Assembly (NCBI RefSeq): GCF_009363895.1 | Contig: NZ_CP045434.1 | Span: 248,001-312,000 of the forward strand | Source of the DNA: Sphingomonas ginsengisoli An et al. 2013 | GTDB lineage: Bacteria; Pseudomonadota; Alphaproteobacteria; Sphingomonadales; Sphingomonadaceae | Direction: 5' to 3' | DNA length: 64,000 bases | Shown: in pieces, positions 24,336 through 33,818 of the stretch | Layout: every line of letters starts with the position of its first letter | Position numbering within the stretch: position 1 is the first letter of the stretch | Program-made: the position numbers and the translations under genes | Notes under the pieces: generated by a model | Seen by the model: only the letters and a program-made list of their open reading frames with translations | Databases searched by the model: none | Told to the model about the DNA's origin: nothing

Positions 24336-25820
24336 TCAAAGCTTGAAGCCGGGAGCGGCGGTCGCGGTGGCCGGCGCGGCGATGGCCGCCGTTCCGGTGG
24401 TCACCGGGAAGCCGGGCCCCGGAACCGGAGCGACCGCGCGCGGACCCGAAACGCCCTTGAAGGTCTGGCCCTCGAGGTTGAGCTGAGTGTCGCTCGGCGC
24501 CCGATAGCCGTCGGCCGGCGTGGCGAGCTGACCCGAGGTCGGGCGCACCAGATACGGGGTGACCACGATCACCAGCTCGGTCTCGTTGCGCTGATAGCTG
24601 CTCGACCGGAACAGCGCCCCGAGGACCGGAATGTCGCCGAGGAACGGCGCCTTCTGGATCGAGTTGTTGTTGCGGTTCTGCAGCAGGCCGGCGAGCATGA
24701 ACGACTGGCCCGAGCCCAATTCGACGGTGGTCTCGGCGCGCCGCGTAGTTAGCGCCGGGATGACGTAACCGTTGAGGCGGACCGAACCCGCGTCGCTAAG
24801 CTCGCTGACTTCGGGGCGAACCCGCAGCGAGATGCGACCGTCGTTGAGCACGATCGGGGTGAAGGCGAGGCCGACACCGTATTGCTTATACTCGATGCTG
24901 AGCGAACCCAGCGACTGCGAGACCGGGATCGGGAACTCGCCGCCGGCCAGGAAGCTGGCGGTCTCGCCCGACAAAGCGGTCAGCGTCGGCTCGGCGAGGG
25001 TCGTGATGAACCCGTCGTTCGACGACAGGTCGATCGAGCTGATGAGGTCGAGCCCGAACAGCTTGCCGACGCCCGAGATGGTCGAGCCGGTCGCGCTGCG
25101 GATGATATCGCCCGCGCTGCCGGTGGTGCCCGGCGTGCTGCCGACCGGGGGCAGGTAGATGCCCTGGCCCTGCGCCACGCCGATCCGGAACCCGCCCTTG
25201 GTGTTGGCGAGCAGGTTGACGCCGATGGTCTTCAAACGCGAGCGGTTGATCTCGACGATCTTGACCTTGAGCATGACCTGCAGCGGGGTCGCCGTGCGCA
25301 AGCGGCTGACGACCTCGGTGCCGGTCCCGACATAGGCCGCGGTGAGGCGCTGGGCCTCGGCGGCGTCCTGCGGGCTGGCGACCGTACCGGTCAGCAGCAC
25401 GAGGTTGTTCATCGGGGTCGCCTGGATGTTGGCGTCGGGCATCGCCATGCGGAGCATGTCGTCGACCGAACCGACGTTGGTGCCGACGCGGACGTTGGCG
25501 GCATAGACCACCCGGCCACCGCGATCGGTGGCGTAGACGGTGGTCTCGCCCTTGCCCTTGCCGAAGATGTACAGCTGGTTCGACGAGCGGACCTGGACAT
25601 CGGCGATCTGGTCGTTGGCGACGAACAGGTCGGTCATCGGCGCGGACAGGCGGACCATGGTCCCCGTGCCCTGGCTGAGGTTGAGCGTCTCGGCCGGACG
25701 AGCGGCGCGCGACTGGGCGGCAGCGGGGGCGGCGGCAAGGACCGTCGTTCCCAGGCTGAGGGCCAGGGCCGCGGCGGCGACGCCGAGGCGAGACTGGCGA
25801 GCGATCTTACGGCTGGTCAT
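24336..25820 (-). CDS. cpaC: Tad pilus secretin CpaC/RcpA
   Basis: 494-residue outer-membrane secretin. Signal peptide (VAAAALALSLGTTVLAAAPAAAQ), N-terminal pilus-specific domain (LNLSQGTGTMVRLSAPMTDLFVAN), a BON-like part (DMLRMAMPDANIQATPMNN), and the secretin domain with PTLTALSGETASFLAGGEFPIPV and the C-terminal VPVLGALFRSSSYQRNETELVIVVTPYLV. Forms the channel for the pilus. Starts immediately after cpaB on the minus strand. Confidence 0.94.
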   Translation of the reverse strand: MTSRKIARQSRLGVAAAALALSLGTTVLAAAPAAAQSRAARPAETLNLSQGTGTMVRLSAPMTDLFVANDQIADVQVRSSNQLYIFGKGKGETTVYATDRGGRVVYAANVRVGTNVGSVDDMLRMAMPDANIQATPMNNLVLLTGTVASPQDAAEAQRLTAAYVGTGTEVVSRLRTATPLQVMLKVKIVEINRSRLKTIGVNLLANTKGGFRIGVAQGQGIYLPPVGSTPGTTGSAGDIIRSATGSTISGVGKLFGLDLISSIDLSSNDGFITTLAEPTLTALSGETASFLAGGEFPIPVSQSLGSLSIEYKQYGVGLAFTPIVLNDGRISLRVRPEVSELSDAGSVRLNGYVIPALTTRRAETTVELGSGQSFMLAGLLQNRNNNSIQKAPFLGDIPVLGALFRSSSYQRNETELVIVVTPYLVRPTSGQLATPADGYRAPSDTQLNLEGQTFKGVSGPRAVAPVPGPGFPVTTGTAAIAAPATATAAPGFKL

Positions 25821-26879
25821 TTAACGTGCCCCCACTGGAACGTAGCTGACGTTGTTGCCCCGGGCGACGCGGACCGCGGGTCCGGCCGGGATGGCATTGG
25901 CGTTGGAACCGCCGCCGGCGAGGCTGCCGAGCGCGCTGCTCATGCGGTCGAGCGAGCGGGTCGCGGTCTGAAGCGACTCGCTGGCGCCCGCCTTGCCCGG
26001 CACCGTGCGGCGCTGGAACCGGCTGACGTCACCACCCGTGCTGTAGGTGCTGCCGTTGTCGATCGGCTGGCTGGCGAACGAGAGCATCATCTTGCGCTCG
26101 TCCTCCGGGGTCGCGTTGGCGGGCAGCTTGACCTGCCCCTCGGCGACCGCCCGCTCGAAGTCGGCGGTGTTGTCGGCGATCGAGCGCAGCGAGAGCGAGA
26201 GGTTGCCCAGGCTCTGCGCCACCGCGATCTTCTCGGCGAGCCGCGGCGTCGCCTCGAGGGTGATGGTGTCGGCCTTGCTGACAATCGGGTTGCCCTTGTC
26301 GTCCTTGGCGCCGTCGGTCCGCTGGTCGATCGCGAGGATGCGCAGGTTGCGGATGATCGTCTCGGAGACCTTGAGCGGCGGGCCGTCGCCGCCACCGGCC
26401 ACGGTCTGGCTCAGCACCAGGTCGACGCGGTCGCCCGGGAACATGAAGCCGCCGACGCCGCCGGTGCGGCCGTCGACCGGGATGGTCACGGCGCGCATGC
26501 CCGGGCCAAGCGCCGCGGCGAGGAAGCCACGGTCCTGCGGGCCGACGAGGTTGCCGCGGGTCAGCGGCTGGCCGGCGGTGACCTGGTTGCGGACCACCGT
26601 GCCGATCAGCTTGCGCATGTCGCTATCGGGCTGGCCTTCCTGATAGTAGGCGTTCTGGATCAGCTCCTTCGGCCACGGCTGGAAGGTGAAGGCCTCCGCG
26701 TCGACGATCGTGCCGACCGGCAGCGCCTTCTTGGCGACGAGGATCTTGGGACCCATCGGCACCTGCGCGGCCTGCGCCTGCGGCGCCGACGCGCCGGTGA
26801 ACATGTTCTTGGCCATGACGGCGGTGACCGCCGCAACCAGGAGCGCTCCGAACAAGAGCGCGATCTTCTTCACATCCAT
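25821..26879 (-). CDS. cpaB: Flp pilus assembly protein CpaB (SAF domain)
   Basis: 352-residue periplasmic protein with an N-terminal helix (KIALLFGALLVAAVTAVMAK), a SAF domain (KILVAKKALPVGTIVDAEAF, RNQVTAGQPLTRGNLV) and the RcpC/CpaB block PGMRAVTIPVDGRTGGVGGFMFPGDRVDLVLSQ. The C-terminal third is Ser/Gly-rich and poorly conserved. Part of the secretin complex. Follows cpaA by 49 bases. Confidence 0.92.
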   Translation of the reverse strand: MDVKKIALLFGALLVAAVTAVMAKNMFTGASAPQAQAAQVPMGPKILVAKKALPVGTIVDAEAFTFQPWPKELIQNAYYQEGQPDSDMRKLIGTVVRNQVTAGQPLTRGNLVGPQDRGFLAAALGPGMRAVTIPVDGRTGGVGGFMFPGDRVDLVLSQTVAGGGDGPPLKVSETIIRNLRILAIDQRTDGAKDDKGNPIVSKADTITLEATPRLAEKIAVAQSLGNLSLSLRSIADNTADFERAVAEGQVKLPANATPEDERKMMLSFASQPIDNGSTYSTGGDVSRFQRRTVPGKAGASESLQTATRSLDRMSSALGSLAGGGSNANAIPAGPAVRVARGNNVSYVPVGAR

Positions 26880-26928
26880 GGCGTATCCGCCTCCACTGTC
26901 GAGGACCCCCTCGGAACAGCCTCAGCAA

Positions 26929-27414
26929 TCAGCCAAAATGGTTAAGATATCGTTGGGCGAGGACGAGCCATCCGGCGATGGCGATGGCGATGCCGTAGGG
27001 CACCTTGACGCGGCCGTCCGCGCCGCTCCGGCGATGGTCGCCCCACGCCGCCAGCGTGATGATCCCGCCGGCGACCGACATGATCAGCACGAGATTGAGC
27101 ATCTCGGGGATCGAGAACCACAACGCCAGCGCGGTCGCGAGCTTGACGTCGCCGCCGCCCATCCCGCCGAAATGGAAGAAGACGTAGAACAGCGCGAACA
27201 CCGCCGCCGCTAGGCCGAGCTGGACCGCGACGTCGGGCCACAACGGCAGCCCGACCACCACCCAGTAGACCGGGGCGAGGAGGGCGATCGTCAGGTTCAG
27301 CTTGTTGCTGATGATCCGCCGCCGATAATCGGTCACGGTCGCCACCACGAGCAGGCCGGCCAGGACTGCGTTGAGCGCGAAGCCGAGCGCCGTGGTGAAA
27401 GCGATGTTCATCAT
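26929..27414 (-). CDS. cpaA: prepilin peptidase CpaA (A24 family)
   Basis: 161-residue inner-membrane peptidase that processes Flp prepilins. Both catalytic aspartates are visible: TVTDYRRRIISN and the GxGD motif in FGGMGGGDVKLATA. Five to six helices. The start is at ATG 27414 (MMNIAFTTALGF); the longer open frame upstream is antisense to the oxidoreductase gene. It is the first gene of the operon; only 49 bases separate it from the divergent 27464 gene, and no flp pilin gene is found in the window. Confidence 0.9.
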   Translation of the reverse strand: MMNIAFTTALGFALNAVLAGLLVVATVTDYRRRIISNKLNLTIALLAPVYWVVVGLPLWPDVAVQLGLAAAVFALFYVFFHFGGMGGGDVKLATALALWFSIPEMLNLVLIMSVAGGIITLAAWGDHRRSGADGRVKVPYGIAIAIAGWLVLAQRYLNHFG

Positions 27415-27463
27415 GCCATTGAGCCCTAGACGCGCCCCCTTAGCAAACCGTAACCGCGGGAAC

Positions 27464-28585
27464 GTGAGCATCGACGTCGACATCTTGATCGTGGGCGGCG
27501 GGATCGCCGGGGCGAGCCTCGCGGCGCGGCTGGCGGGGCGTGCCTCGGTCTTGCTGGTCGAGGCCGAGGCCCAGTGCGGCGCCCACGCCACCGGCCGCTC
27601 GGCCGCCTTCTGGGAACCGAGCCTCAGCGGCCCGACCCCCGAGCGCCAGCTCAGTCTCGCCTCCAAGCCCCTGTTCGACCGCCGCTGGCCCGATTCCCCC
27701 GTCCCGCTGCTGCGCCAGCGCGGGGCGATCCACCTCACCGGTGCGCATGGCGAGGAGTTCGGCGACAGCGCCGGCCTCCCGCCCGAATTTGCCCCCCGCC
27801 GCATGACCCGCGCCGAGGTCGAGCAGGCGCTGCCCGGCGCCCGCGCGCAGTGGACCGGCGCCTGGTTCGAACAGGCCTGCGCCGACATCGACGTCGCCGC
27901 CCTCCACGCCGCCTGCCTCGCCGAAGCCCGCCGCAGCGGCGCCACCGTCGCCACCGGCAACGCACTCGTCGGCGCTCGCCACGACGGCGACGGCTGGACG
28001 GTCGAGCTAGCCGACGGCACCGTCCGGGCGACCACCATCGTCGACGCAGCCGGCGCCTGGGGCGACGAGGTCGCGGCCCGCTGCGGCGTCGCCCCGCTCG
28101 GGCTCCAGCCTAAACGCCGCACCGTCGTCCAGCTCCGCGTCGGCCGCGGCGGCCTCCGCGACCTGCCCTTCGTCACCGACCTCCACCAGAATTTCTACTT
28201 CAAGGGCGAGGGCGACCGCAGCGTGTGGGTCTGCCCCCTCGACGAGAGCGACAGCCCGCCCTGCGACGCGGCGCCCGAGGAGCTGGACGTCGCCATCGCC
28301 ATCGACCGCTTCGAGCGCGCGGTCGATTGGCCGGTCGAGGCGGTCGAGCGCAAATGGGCGGGCCTCAGAACCTTCGCCCCCGATCGCGGCATGAAGTTCG
28401 GCTTCGACTCTGCCGCACCCGACTTCTTCTGGTGCGTGGGGCAGGGGGGCATGGGCATCCAGACCGCCCCCGCCGCCTCGCTGCTGTGCGCCAACCTGCT
28501 GCTCGGCGACCCGCTCGACGCCCTGCTGGCGGGGATCGACGCCGCCGACTTCGCCCCGCGTTCGCTCCGGCGGCGGGCGGGTTAA
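27464..28585 (+). CDS. FAD-dependent oxidoreductase (DAO family)
   Basis: 373 residues of the glycine/D-amino-acid oxidase family. Rossmann FAD motif ILIVGGGIAGASLAARLAG at the N-terminus, the second flavin block TTIVDAAGAWGDEVAARCG, and the C-terminal FFWCVGQGGMGIQTAPAAS. GTG 27464 is the natural start because it begins a few residues before the Rossmann strand. Substrate not evident; sarcosine, glycine and D-amino acids are all possible in the family. Its stop overlaps that of the convergent aldo/keto reductase by four bases. Confidence 0.87.
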   Translation: MSIDVDILIVGGGIAGASLAARLAGRASVLLVEAEAQCGAHATGRSAAFWEPSLSGPTPERQLSLASKPLFDRRWPDSPVPLLRQRGAIHLTGAHGEEFGDSAGLPPEFAPRRMTRAEVEQALPGARAQWTGAWFEQACADIDVAALHAACLAEARRSGATVATGNALVGARHDGDGWTVELADGTVRATTIVDAAGAWGDEVAARCGVAPLGLQPKRRTVVQLRVGRGGLRDLPFVTDLHQNFYFKGEGDRSVWVCPLDESDSPPCDAAPEELDVAIAIDRFERAVDWPVEAVERKWAGLRTFAPDRGMKFGFDSAAPDFFWCVGQGGMGIQTAPAASLLCANLLLGDPLDALLAGIDAADFAPRSLRRRAG

Positions 28586-29412
28586 AGCATTTCCAGCGCA
28601 ACCGCGTGCGCAGGCGCGGGAAACGCGCGATCGAGCCGGCTGAGCACGTCTGCTTCAAGCTTCAGATCGGCCGCCGCGCGATTTTCCTTCACGTGCGCGA
28701 CCGAACCGGCCTTGGGGATCGGCATCACGCCGTCGCGGCCGAGCAGCCAGGCCAGGGCGAGCTGCGCGGGCGTCGCCCCGACCTCCGTTGCAATGACGGT
28801 GAGTTCGGGATTGCGGAGCAGGCGTCCCTGCTCGACCGGACTATAGGCCATCACCGGCATCCGGCGTTCGGCAAGCCAGGGAAGCAGCGCGTGCTCGGGT
28901 CCGCGGCGGGTGAGATTGTAGAGGATCTGGTCGGTCGCACAGTCCTCGCCGCCGGCCTCGACCAGCTCGTCCATGTCGTCGGTATCGAGGTTGCTCACCC
29001 CCCAGCGCAAAATCTTGCCCGCCGCGACCAACGCTTCCATCGCCGCCACGGTCTCGGCCAGCGGCACGCCCCCGCGCCAGTGCAGCAGGTACAGGTTGAG
29101 GCGGTCGGTGCCGAGCCGCCGCAGGCTTGCCTCGCAGGCGCGGGGCAGGCGTTCGCGCGAGGCATTCTGCGGATAGGCCTTGCTGACGAGAAAGACCGAG
29201 TCGCGCCGATCGGCGATCGCCTCGCCGACGAGCGTCTCTGCGCTCCCATCACCATACATCTCGGCGGTGTCGATGACCGTCATCCCGAGGTCGAGCCCGG
29301 CGCGCAAGGCGGCGATCTCGTCGGCGCGGCGCGAGCCATCCTCGGCCATCATCCAGGTGCCTTGGCCGAGCGCGGGAAGGGTGGTTCCATCGGGGAGTTC
29401 GATCGTCTTCAT
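28582..29412 (-). CDS. aldo/keto reductase
   Basis: 276-residue NADPH-dependent oxidoreductase. AKR landmarks: LGQGTWMMAEDG, the catalytic Asp-Tyr region VIDTAEMYGDGSAETLVGEA, Lys in FLVSKAYPQNAS, His in LNLYLLHWRGGVP, and the cofactor end VMPIPKAGSVAHVKENRAA. Start ATG 29412 (MKTIELPDGTTLPALG); the longer frame upstream overlaps rnhA. Substrate unknown. Same strand as rnhA and ispH. Confidence 0.9.
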   Translation of the reverse strand: MKTIELPDGTTLPALGQGTWMMAEDGSRRADEIAALRAGLDLGMTVIDTAEMYGDGSAETLVGEAIADRRDSVFLVSKAYPQNASRERLPRACEASLRRLGTDRLNLYLLHWRGGVPLAETVAAMEALVAAGKILRWGVSNLDTDDMDELVEAGGEDCATDQILYNLTRRGPEHALLPWLAERRMPVMAYSPVEQGRLLRNPELTVIATEVGATPAQLALAWLLGRDGVMPIPKAGSVAHVKENRAAADLKLEADVLSRLDRAFPAPAHAVALEML

Positions 29413-29449
29413 CGACCGCCAACGCGCGGGACGGCGGTTGTGGCCCTCG

Positions 29450-29899
29450 TCAGCCTTTGCGCTGGGCATCGGCGGCGGCGCAGGCGAGCTGGTCGACCCG
29501 CTCGTTCTCGGGGTGACCGCTATGCCCCTTGACCCACTTCCACTCGATCCGGTGGCGCTCGGTCGCCTCGCACAATTCCTGCCACAGCTCGGCATTCTTG
29601 ACCGGCTTCTTGTCGGCGGTCCGCCAGCCGTTGCGCCGCCAGTTGTGGACCCACTTGGTGATCCCGTCCTTGACGTACATGCTGTCGGTGTGGAGCACGA
29701 CCAGCGCCGGGCGGGTCAGCGCCTGCAGCCCGCGAATCGCCGCCAGCAGCTCCATCCGGTTGTTGGTGGTCAGCGGCTCGCCGCCCGACAATTCCTTCTC
29801 CTGCGCGCCCGCGCGAAGCAGCGCGCCCCAGCCGCCCGGCCCGGGATTGCCCCGGCAGGCGCCGTCGGTGAACAGGTCGACCTTGGGCAGCTCAGGCAA
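29450..29899 (-). CDS. rnhA: ribonuclease HI
   Basis: 149-residue nuclease that cleaves RNA in RNA:DNA hybrids. All four catalytic acids can be placed: [35 protein letters not shown] and NERVDQLA, with the handle region [16 protein letters not shown] and the flap His in [11 protein letters not shown]. Its start overlaps the end of ispH by eight bases, an arrangement seen in other alphaproteobacteria. Confidence 0.97.
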   Translation of the reverse strand: MPELPKVDLFTDGACRGNPGPGGWGALLRAGAQEKELSGGEPLTTNNRMELLAAIRGLQALTRPALVVLHTDSMYVKDGITKWVHNWRRNGWRTADKKPVKNAELWQELCEATERHRIEWKWVKGHSGHPENERVDQLACAAADAQRKG

Positions 29900-30857
29900 T
29901 GAGTTCGCGCGGCAGCTTGAAGGTGAGGCCCTCGGGCACGTGCGCCGCTTCCTCGACCTGAAGGGTGAAATGGCCGCTCAGCGCCTCGAGCACTTCCTCG
30001 ACCAGCACCTCGGGCGCCGAGGCGCCGGCGGTAATGCCGACCGCAGCCGGGGTCCCGAGCCACGCCCAGTCGATCTCGCTCGCCCGCTGGATCAGCATCG
30101 CCGGCACGCCCTCGCGCTCGGCGACCTCGACCAGCCGGACCGAATTGCTGCTGTTGGGGGCACCGATCACCAGCATCTTGTCGACGCTCGGCGCGATCGT
30201 CTTGACCGCCGCCTGCCGGTTCGAGGTCGCGTAACAGATATCCTCGCCGCGCGGCCCGCGGATTTCGGGAAAGCGCGCCTGCAGCGCCGCGACGACCTGC
30301 GCGGTGTCGTCGACGCTCAATGTCGTCTGCGTCAGGAAGGCGAGGCTGGCGGGATCGGCGACCTCGAGCCTGGCGACGTCCTCGACCGTCTCGACCAGCG
30401 TGATCGAGCCGAACGGGACTTGCCCGAGCGTCCCGATCACCTCGGGATGGCCGGCGTGGCCGATGAAGAGGATGTGGCGCCCGTCCTCGATCATCCGCTG
30501 CGCCTGGCGGTGGACCTTGCTGACCAGCGGGCAGGTCGCGTCGAGGTAGGAGAGGCCGCGGCTCTGTGCCTCGGCCGGAACCGACTTGGGCACGCCATGC
30601 GCCGAGAAGACCACCGGCACGCCCTCGGGCACCTCGTCCAATTCCTCGACGAAAATCGCCCCGAGGCTCTTCAAGCGGTCGACCACGAACTTGTTGTGGA
30701 CGATCTCGTGGCGGACGTAGACTGGCTTGCCGTAGCGCTCGAGCGCCAGCTCGACGATCTTGATCGCCCGGTCGACGCCTGCGCAAAAACCGCGCGGGGC
30801 GGCGATGATCACCCGGAGCGGCGGCCGCGGGGGGACGAGCGGTTGGTGGAGCGTCAT
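29892..30857 (-). CDS. ispH: 4-hydroxy-3-methylbut-2-enyl diphosphate reductase IspH
   Basis: 321-residue Fe-S enzyme, last step of the MEP isoprenoid pathway. The three cluster cysteines are in [24 protein letters not shown] and [27 protein letters not shown] and LTQTTLS supply substrate contacts. ATG 30857 ([16 protein letters not shown]) is preferred over longer frames which read into the divergent lipoprotein. Its end overlaps rnhA. Confidence 0.96.
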   Translation of the reverse strand: MTLHQPLVPPRPPLRVIIAAPRGFCAGVDRAIKIVELALERYGKPVYVRHEIVHNKFVVDRLKSLGAIFVEELDEVPEGVPVVFSAHGVPKSVPAEAQSRGLSYLDATCPLVSKVHRQAQRMIEDGRHILFIGHAGHPEVIGTLGQVPFGSITLVETVEDVARLEVADPASLAFLTQTTLSVDDTAQVVAALQARFPEIRGPRGEDICYATSNRQAAVKTIAPSVDKMLVIGAPNSSNSVRLVEVAEREGVPAMLIQRASEIDWAWLGTPAAVGITAGASAPEVLVEEVLEALSGHFTLQVEEAAHVPEGLTFKLPRELIA

Positions 30858-30948
30858 GATGCCGCGCGATGTAGGCGATTGCTTGCGGGGTTGAAAGGCG
30901 CTTCCTATGGAGGCCCCGACCCGAACGATTTGAAAAGAGATCGCCCCC

Positions 30949-31587
30949 GTGAAACTCGCCCCTGTCGCCGTCGCCCTCGCTGCGCTCGCCCTTGCCTCGT
31001 GCAACGGCAAGCAGAAGGAGCTCGTTCCCGGCGGCGTCTATCTGAAGCGCACCGGCTGCCCGCAGGTCGCGATTCCCGGCGCGACCGGCGACATCACCCT
31101 GTTCAACCCGGCCGGCAGCACCGACGCCCGGGCGATCGACGTCTCGGCCTCGATCACCAACCTGCGTGGCACCTGCACCCAGGACGCGACCTACATCGTC
31201 TCCACCGTGACCTTCGATGTCGTCGCGACGCGCCGTGACGCCGGCGCCGCGCGCCAGGTCGTGCTGCCCTTCTATTCGGCGGCGGTGCAGGGCGGCAGCG
31301 CGATTGCCGCCAAGCATGTCGGCGCGGTCGCGCTCGACTTCGCCGCGGGCTCCTACCGCGCCCAGGGCCGCAGCCAGGCGACGGTGCGGATCGCCCGCTC
31401 GGCGGTGGCGCTCCCGGCCGACGTGGTCGCCGACCTTACCCGCCCGCGCAAGGCCGGTGACGCCGACGCGGCGATCGACCCGCTTGCCAACCCCAAGATC
31501 CGCGACGCGGTCGCCCGCTCGACCTTCGAGCACCTGGTCGGCTTCCAGCTGACCGACCAGCAGCTCCGCTACAACGCCACTCGCTAG
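30949..31587 (+). CDS. putative lipoprotein
   Basis: 212 residues, starting at a GTG with [17 protein letters not shown], a clear lipobox (LASC). The mature part has beta-rich character ([40 protein letters not shown]) and no recognised family by eye; similar single-domain lipoproteins are common in sphingomonads. Expected at the inner face of the outer membrane or on the inner membrane. Stands alone between ispH (divergent) and the glycine riboswitch; a hairpin follows the stop. Confidence 0.8.
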   Translation: MKLAPVAVALAALALASCNGKQKELVPGGVYLKRTGCPQVAIPGATGDITLFNPAGSTDARAIDVSASITNLRGTCTQDATYIVSTVTFDVVATRRDAGAARQVVLPFYSAAVQGGSAIAAKHVGAVALDFAAGSYRAQGRSQATVRIARSAVALPADVVADLTRPRKAGDADAAIDPLANPKIRDAVARSTFEHLVGFQLTDQQLRYNATR

Positions 31588-31610
31588 GCTAAGCGCGAGA
31601 TTCTCACCGC

Positions 31611-31641
31611 CCGTCCTCAAGTCGCGTTGACTTGGGGACGG
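31611..31641 (+). terminator. hairpin after the lipoprotein gene
   Basis: CCGTCCTCAAGTC and GACTTGGGGACGG pair over 13 bases (one T-G) around GCGTT, 24 bases after the stop. No T-run follows, so termination would be weak or Rho-assisted; it also insulates the riboswitch from upstream transcription. Confidence 0.55.
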
Positions 31642-31694
31642 CGCCTCGCCAAGGCTGACCGCGTCAACCCGGCGGCGTGCCGGCGGGAGGGCTC

Positions 31695-31885
31695 GCGCGG
31701 GAGAGTTCGGCCGCCAGGCCGACGCCGAAGGAGCAACCGCCCCCGGAATCTCTCAGGCACCGAGGACCGCGCGGGGCAGGACGTCTGGAAAGTGTCGCCG
31801 AGCGATCGGCGGCCGCCGAAGGGGTAACCCGCCGCCGGCTTCTGGCCACCAGCGGGGAAAGCTCTCAGGCCGCAAGCGACAGACG
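31695..31885 (+). promoter_or_regulatory. tandem glycine riboswitch
   Basis: Two glycine aptamers in a row. Aptamer 1: P1 arms GCGCGG (31695-31700) and CCGCGC (31767-31772), with GCCGAAGGAGCAACCGC and AATCTCTCAGGCACCGAGGA inside. Aptamer 2: P1 arms CGTCTG (31782-31787) and CAGACG (31880-31885), with GCCGAAGGGGTAACCCG and AAAGCTCTCAGGC. These conserved cores are diagnostic. A short T-run (31896-31900) follows. Controls gcvT and the downstream glycine cleavage genes. Confidence 0.95.
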
Positions 31886-31944
31886 GGGGTTCGTGTTTTT
31901 CCGGGTGCCGCGTGGCGCTCGCACGGACGTGGAGCTTGCCCCAA

Positions 31945-33051
31945 ATGGCCGACGACATGCTGACCCTGCCGCTCGACCGCTGGCACCGCGACCGTGGCGG
32001 CCGGATGGTCCCCTTCGCCGGCTACGGCATGCCCGTCCAATATGAAGGCATCATGGCCGAGCACCTGTGGGTGCGGCAGAGCGCCGGCCTGTTCGACGTC
32101 AGCCACATGGGCCAGCTTCTCATCACCGGCGACGACGTTGCCGCCGCGCTCGAGACTTTGCTCCCGGGTGAGCTCGCTGCATTGGGCGACGGCCGGCTGC
32201 GCTATTCGCTGCTCTTGAACGACGCTGGCGGGATCGTCGACGACCTCATGGCCACCCGCCAGGGCGACGGCTTCTACGTCGTCGTCAACGGCGCCACCAA
32301 GCACGGCGACATCGCCTACCTCCGCGACAAGCTGCCCGGCCTCAAGATCGACTATCTCGAGGAACGCGCGCTGCTCGCGCTGCAGGGGCCCAAGGCGGTC
32401 GAGGCGCTCGAGAAGCTCGCCCCCGGCGTCTCCGCCCTGGTGTTCATGCAGGCCGGCCGCTTCGCCATCCACGGCGTGGACGCCTGGATCAGCCGCTCGG
32501 GCTACACCGGTGAGGACGGCTTCGAGATCTCGCTCCCCGGCACCGCCGCCGAACAGATCGCCGAAGCGCTTCTCGCCGATCCTTTGGTCAAGCCGATCGG
32601 CCTCGGCGCGCGCGATTCGCTGCGGCTCGAGGCGGGGCTCCCGCTTTACGGCCACGATCTCGACGAACAGACCACCCCGGTCGCCGCCGACCTCACCTTC
32701 GCGATCAACAAGCGCCGCAAGGAGCAGGGCGGGTTCGTCGGCGCCGAGCGCATCCTCGGCGAACTGAAAGACGGCGCCATCACCAAGCGCGTCGGCTTCA
32801 CCGTCGAGGGCCGCCAGCCGGTCCGGGAGGGCGCCCGCGTCCTCGACGGCGAAGGCAATGAAGTCGGCAAGGTCACCAGCGGCGGCTTCTCGCCCTCGCT
32901 CCAGCAGCCGATCGGCATGGCCTATGTCGCCACTGCGCTCGCCACAGCGGGCACCGCCCTGACGCTCGAGCAGCGCGGCAAGCTGTTCGCCGCGACCGTC
33001 ACCGCCATGCCGTTCGTCCCCCACAACTACGTCCGCAAGGGAGCGCGTTAA
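31945..33051 (+). CDS. gcvT: glycine cleavage T protein (aminomethyltransferase)
   Basis: 368-residue T protein that transfers the aminomethyl carbon from lipoyl-H protein to tetrahydrofolate and releases ammonia. Family blocks FAGYGMPVQYEGIMAEHLWVRQ, FDVSHMGQLLITG, SGYTGEDGFEISLP and GLGARDSLRLEAGLPLYGHDL are present. ATG 31945 (MADDMLTLPLDRWH) is chosen; the GTG at 31912 is too near the riboswitch and would add a non-conserved tail. Under glycine riboswitch control; gcvH follows without a gap. Confidence 0.95.
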   Translation: MADDMLTLPLDRWHRDRGGRMVPFAGYGMPVQYEGIMAEHLWVRQSAGLFDVSHMGQLLITGDDVAAALETLLPGELAALGDGRLRYSLLLNDAGGIVDDLMATRQGDGFYVVVNGATKHGDIAYLRDKLPGLKIDYLEERALLALQGPKAVEALEKLAPGVSALVFMQAGRFAIHGVDAWISRSGYTGEDGFEISLPGTAAEQIAEALLADPLVKPIGLGARDSLRLEAGLPLYGHDLDEQTTPVAADLTFAINKRRKEQGGFVGAERILGELKDGAITKRVGFTVEGRQPVREGARVLDGEGNEVGKVTSGGFSPSLQQPIGMAYVATALATAGTALTLEQRGKLFAATVTAMPFVPHNYVRKGAR

Positions 33052-33423
33052 GTGAGCCTCTATTTCACCAAGGAACATGAGTGGATCCGGGTCGAGGGCG
33101 ACACCGCCACCGTCGGCATCTCTGACCATGCCCAGCAGGCGCTCGGCGACATCGTTTTCGCCGAAGCCCCCGAGGCCGGCCGCCAGCTCAAGAAGGGCCA
33201 GGAGGCCGCGGTAGTCGAATCGGTCAAGGCCGCCAGCGACGTCTACGCCCCCGTCAGCGGCGAAGTGGTCGAGGCCAACGGCGCGATCGCCGATGAGCCG
33301 GCGCTGATCAACACCGATCCCGAGGGCGAGGGGTGGTTCTTCAAGCTAAAGCTCGCCGACCCGGCCGAGCTTGACGGCCTGATGGACGAGAGCGCCTATC
33401 GCGAGTGGTCCGCCACTCTGTGA
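33052..33423 (+). CDS. gcvH: glycine cleavage H protein
   Basis: 123-residue lipoyl carrier of the glycine cleavage system. The lipoylated Lys is in [27 protein letters not shown] and [13 protein letters not shown] are typical. GTG start directly after the gcvT stop; the final GTGA overlaps the next gene. Confidence 0.96.
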   Translation: MSLYFTKEHEWIRVEGDTATVGISDHAQQALGDIVFAEAPEAGRQLKKGQEAAVVESVKAASDVYAPVSGEVVEANGAIADEPALINTDPEGEGWFFKLKLADPAELDGLMDESAYREWSATL

Positions 33424-33818
33424 TCGGACTTGCCCTCGCCCTCGCTGCCTCCGAGCTGCCGCCCCCGGCGCGCCCGCCCGCTTATTCGATCCGTGAAGTC
33501 TGGCAGAACCATGTTGCCCTGGACGGTCAGGTGATTCGCGTTCGCGGGGTGGTGACGGACTGCCGCGCGTTGAGCTGCAGCCTGCGCGAGCATCGCGGTC
33601 CGAGTGCGCGGACGTTGAGCCTTGGGAACTCCGAGCGCTTCGACGCCGAGGTGCAGTCGACGCTAGGTCTGCCGATCACGGTGGAGGGAAGGCTCAATGC
33701 AGCCTGCCTCCACGCCGCCGCCGATCGGGAGTTCGGCGCGCATGGCCGAAGTGAGATGCTCGTCTGCACGGACCGGGCCGACATGGTGCGGGAGCCAAGG
33801 ATGGTGTCGAACCGATGA
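33420..33818 (+). CDS. exported hypothetical protein inside the gcv operon
   Basis: 132 residues from GTG 33420, which overlaps the gcvH stop. A short hydrophobic start ([20 protein letters not shown]) looks like a signal peptide. The rest reads [21 protein letters not shown] with paired cysteines ([26 protein letters not shown]), reminiscent of a small beta-barrel, but no family is recognised. It sits between gcvH and a methyltransferase, overlapping both, so it is translated with the operon although a role in glycine cleavage is not evident. Confidence 0.6.
   Translation: MIGLALALAASELPPPARPPAYSIREVWQNHVALDGQVIRVRGVVTDCRALSCSLREHRGPSARTLSLGNSERFDAEVQSTLGLPITVEGRLNAACLHAAADREFGAHGRSEMLVCTDRADMVREPRMVSNR

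Noticed and set aside
31588..31944. Possible small gene between the lipoprotein and gcvT (66- and 122-codon ORFs).
   Set aside because: The region is filled by a hairpin and the tandem glycine riboswitch, whose conserved cores explain the sequence.
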